From contig MGCP01000026.1 in assembly GCA_001790455.1 (NCBI GenBank), positions 1-5,227 of the forward strand: DNA of 5,227 nt, read 5' to 3'. Made by a program: the position numbers and the translations under genes. Source of the stretch: Candidatus Saccharibacteria bacterium RIFCSPHIGHO2_02_FULL_47_12. GTDB taxonomy: Bacteria > Patescibacteriota > Saccharimonadia > Saccharimonadales > JANWIN01. The notes beneath the pieces were generated by a model. It did no database searches. It was not told the origin of the DNA and saw only the letters and a list, made by a program, of their open reading frames with translations. Each line of letters opens with the position of its first letter. Position 1 is the first letter of the stretch. Positions 4,171-5,227 of this stretch are shown piece by piece.

Positions 4171-5220
4171 ATGACAAACGACACGCTAAACATAGTAATC
4201 CAGACAGATACATTGCTGCGGATTTTGCTGCTAGGGTTTTTAGGGTTTGCGACCAGCATGCTAATAACTCCCGTCTACACAACCCTGGCATACCGCGGAC
4301 AATGGTGGAAAAAGCAGCGCTCTCATGCCATAACCGGCGAAAAAGCCAAGGTGTTTAATGCACTGCACGCTGAGAAACATGCCAGAAACATACCTACCAT
4401 GGCTGGCATTATCTTTGTATTGGCTACGGCTGCAGTAACAGTGGTGGCTAACCTGGATCGCACAGAAACGTGGTTGCCGCTCGCCGCGTTTGCTGGCGCC
4501 GGGCTGGTGGGCTTACTAGATGACGTTATTAATATAAGAGGTAATGGCGGCGGGGTAGCTGGGCTTCGGCCAAAGCTGAAGTTGATGCTAACAATACTGG
4601 TAGCTCTAGTGGGCGGCTGGTGGTTCTTTGACAAGCTAGACGTCTCCAGTATCCATATACCGCTGGTTGGTTCCACACTAGAGCTGGGTTGGCTGATTAT
4701 TCCACTTTTTGTTTTGGTTGTGGTGGCTACGGCCAATGCCGTAAACATGACAGACGGGCTAGACGGTCTGGCAGGTGGGCTGTGCACCACAGCGTTTGGT
4801 GTATATGCTTTGATTGCTTTTTTGCAGGGCCGTTATGGCTTAGCAGCTTTTTGTCTAACGGTTGTGGGCTCGCTTTTAGCGTATACATGGTTTAACATTT
4901 TTCCGGCACGCTTTTTTATGGGCGATGTGGGGTCGTTTTCACTGGGTACGGCGCTGGGTGTGGTGGCTATGCTGACAGACACGGTTTTGTTGCTGCCCAT
5001 AATAGGCATTGTCTTTGTGGCAGAAGCCGGTTCGGTAATACTGCAGATTATTTCTAAAAAGTTGCGTGGTGGCAAAAAGATATTCAAATCTAGCCCCATA
5101 CATTTTCATTTTCAGGCTAGTGGATGGCCAGAGACCAAAGTAACTATGAGGTTTTGGATTATAGGCCAGGTAGCTGGTGTGTTGGGGCTTATACTTTTTG
5201 TAATAGGTAACTACCTGTAG
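4171..5220 (+). CDS. mraY: Phospho-N-acetylmuramoyl-pentapeptide-transferase MraY
   Basis: MraY transfers phospho-MurNAc-pentapeptide from UDP to undecaprenyl phosphate, making lipid I at the inner face of the membrane. The 349-residue protein is family length and highly hydrophobic, consistent with about ten membrane spans. Motifs in order: NIPTMAG (usually TPTMGG); D117-D118 in LLDDV; GLRPKLKL; NMTDGLDGLAGG with N192, D195 and D198; FMGDVGS with D252; and PIHFHF followed by GWPETKV. Loop E usually reads HHH, but here it is H311-F312-H313, an odd change in a conserved triad. GWPETKV and the NxxDGLDGL context favour MraY over WecA/TagO. Its start lies 37 bases after ftsI, with no close Shine-Dalgarno and an A/C-rich CCAAACAAAC before the ATG. 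murE and murF, which often lie between ftsI and mraY, are absent here. It probably has its own promoter. Confidence 0.96.
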   Translation: MTNDTLNIVIQTDTLLRILLLGFLGFATSMLITPVYTTLAYRGQWWKKQRSHAITGEKAKVFNALHAEKHARNIPTMAGIIFVLATAAVTVVANLDRTETWLPLAAFAGAGLVGLLDDVINIRGNGGGVAGLRPKLKLMLTILVALVGGWWFFDKLDVSSIHIPLVGSTLELGWLIIPLFVLVVVATANAVNMTDGLDGLAGGLCTTAFGVYALIAFLQGRYGLAAFCLTVVGSLLAYTWFNIFPARFFMGDVGSFSLGTALGVVAMLTDTVLLLPIIGIVFVAEAGSVILQIISKKLRGGKKIFKSSPIHFHFQASGWPETKVTMRFWIIGQVAGVLGLILFVIGNYL

Positions 5221-5227
5221 GCAGTAG

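Noticed and set aside
4323..4790. 155-codon open frame on the - strand inside mraY
   Set aside because: Low-complexity Ser/Thr/Pro-rich translation antisense to conserved MraY motifs; a shadow of codon bias.
172..5220. UGA recoding, as in SR1 or Gracilibacteria
   Set aside because: All five main genes are full length with TAA or TAG stops and have no internal TGA, so the standard code explains them.

Overview
This window is the front of a division and cell wall (dcw) cluster. All genes are on the + strand, in the order mraZ, rsmH (mraW), an ftsL-like gene, ftsI (class B penicillin-binding protein) and mraY. The order and protein motifs are clear. The taxonomic guess is softer: compact proteins (a 121-residue MraZ), ftsI followed directly by mraY with no murE or murF between them, A-rich translation leaders and CTA-rich leucine usage suggest a Candidate Phyla Radiation bacterium, most likely Candidatus Saccharibacteria (TM7) or a relative. 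This is inference from layout, not a phylogeny. The standard genetic code fits: the five main genes end in TAA or TAG and no frame needs UGA read-through.

Bases 1-171 are a regulatory leader. They hold a perfect DnaA box, a probable sigma-70-type promoter, two pairs of TGGG boxes of the kind bound by MraZ (10-bp period within each pair) and a 7-bp hairpin before mraZ. MraZ therefore probably controls its own operon. Bases 538-944 contain no ordinary gene but have several stem-loops, a 13-codon mini-ORF with a good Shine-Dalgarno sequence, and an almost pure A/C tract running into the rsmH start. Bases 1866-1997, between rsmH and ftsL, repeat this plan on a smaller scale: a 19-codon ORF abutting the rsmH stop, two hairpins (one a perfect 11-bp stem), then an A-rich leader. 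ftsI follows ftsL closely. mraY has its own likely extended -10 promoter in the 37-bp gap after ftsI.

Functionally, RsmH methylates 16S rRNA in the decoding centre. The FtsL-like protein would scaffold the septal synthase. FtsI is the septal transpeptidase. MraY makes lipid I, the first membrane-bound peptidoglycan precursor. MraZ is the cluster's transcriptional regulator.

The most notable novelty candidate is a repeated leader module before mraZ, rsmH and ftsL: a stem-loop, 7-10 bases of spacer, then the exact 10-mer AAAACAAAAA, then the start codon. A 15-base exact repeat is shared by the rsmH and ftsL leaders. ftsI and mraY lack the module, so the first three genes may share a post-transcriptional control or ribosome-loading device.
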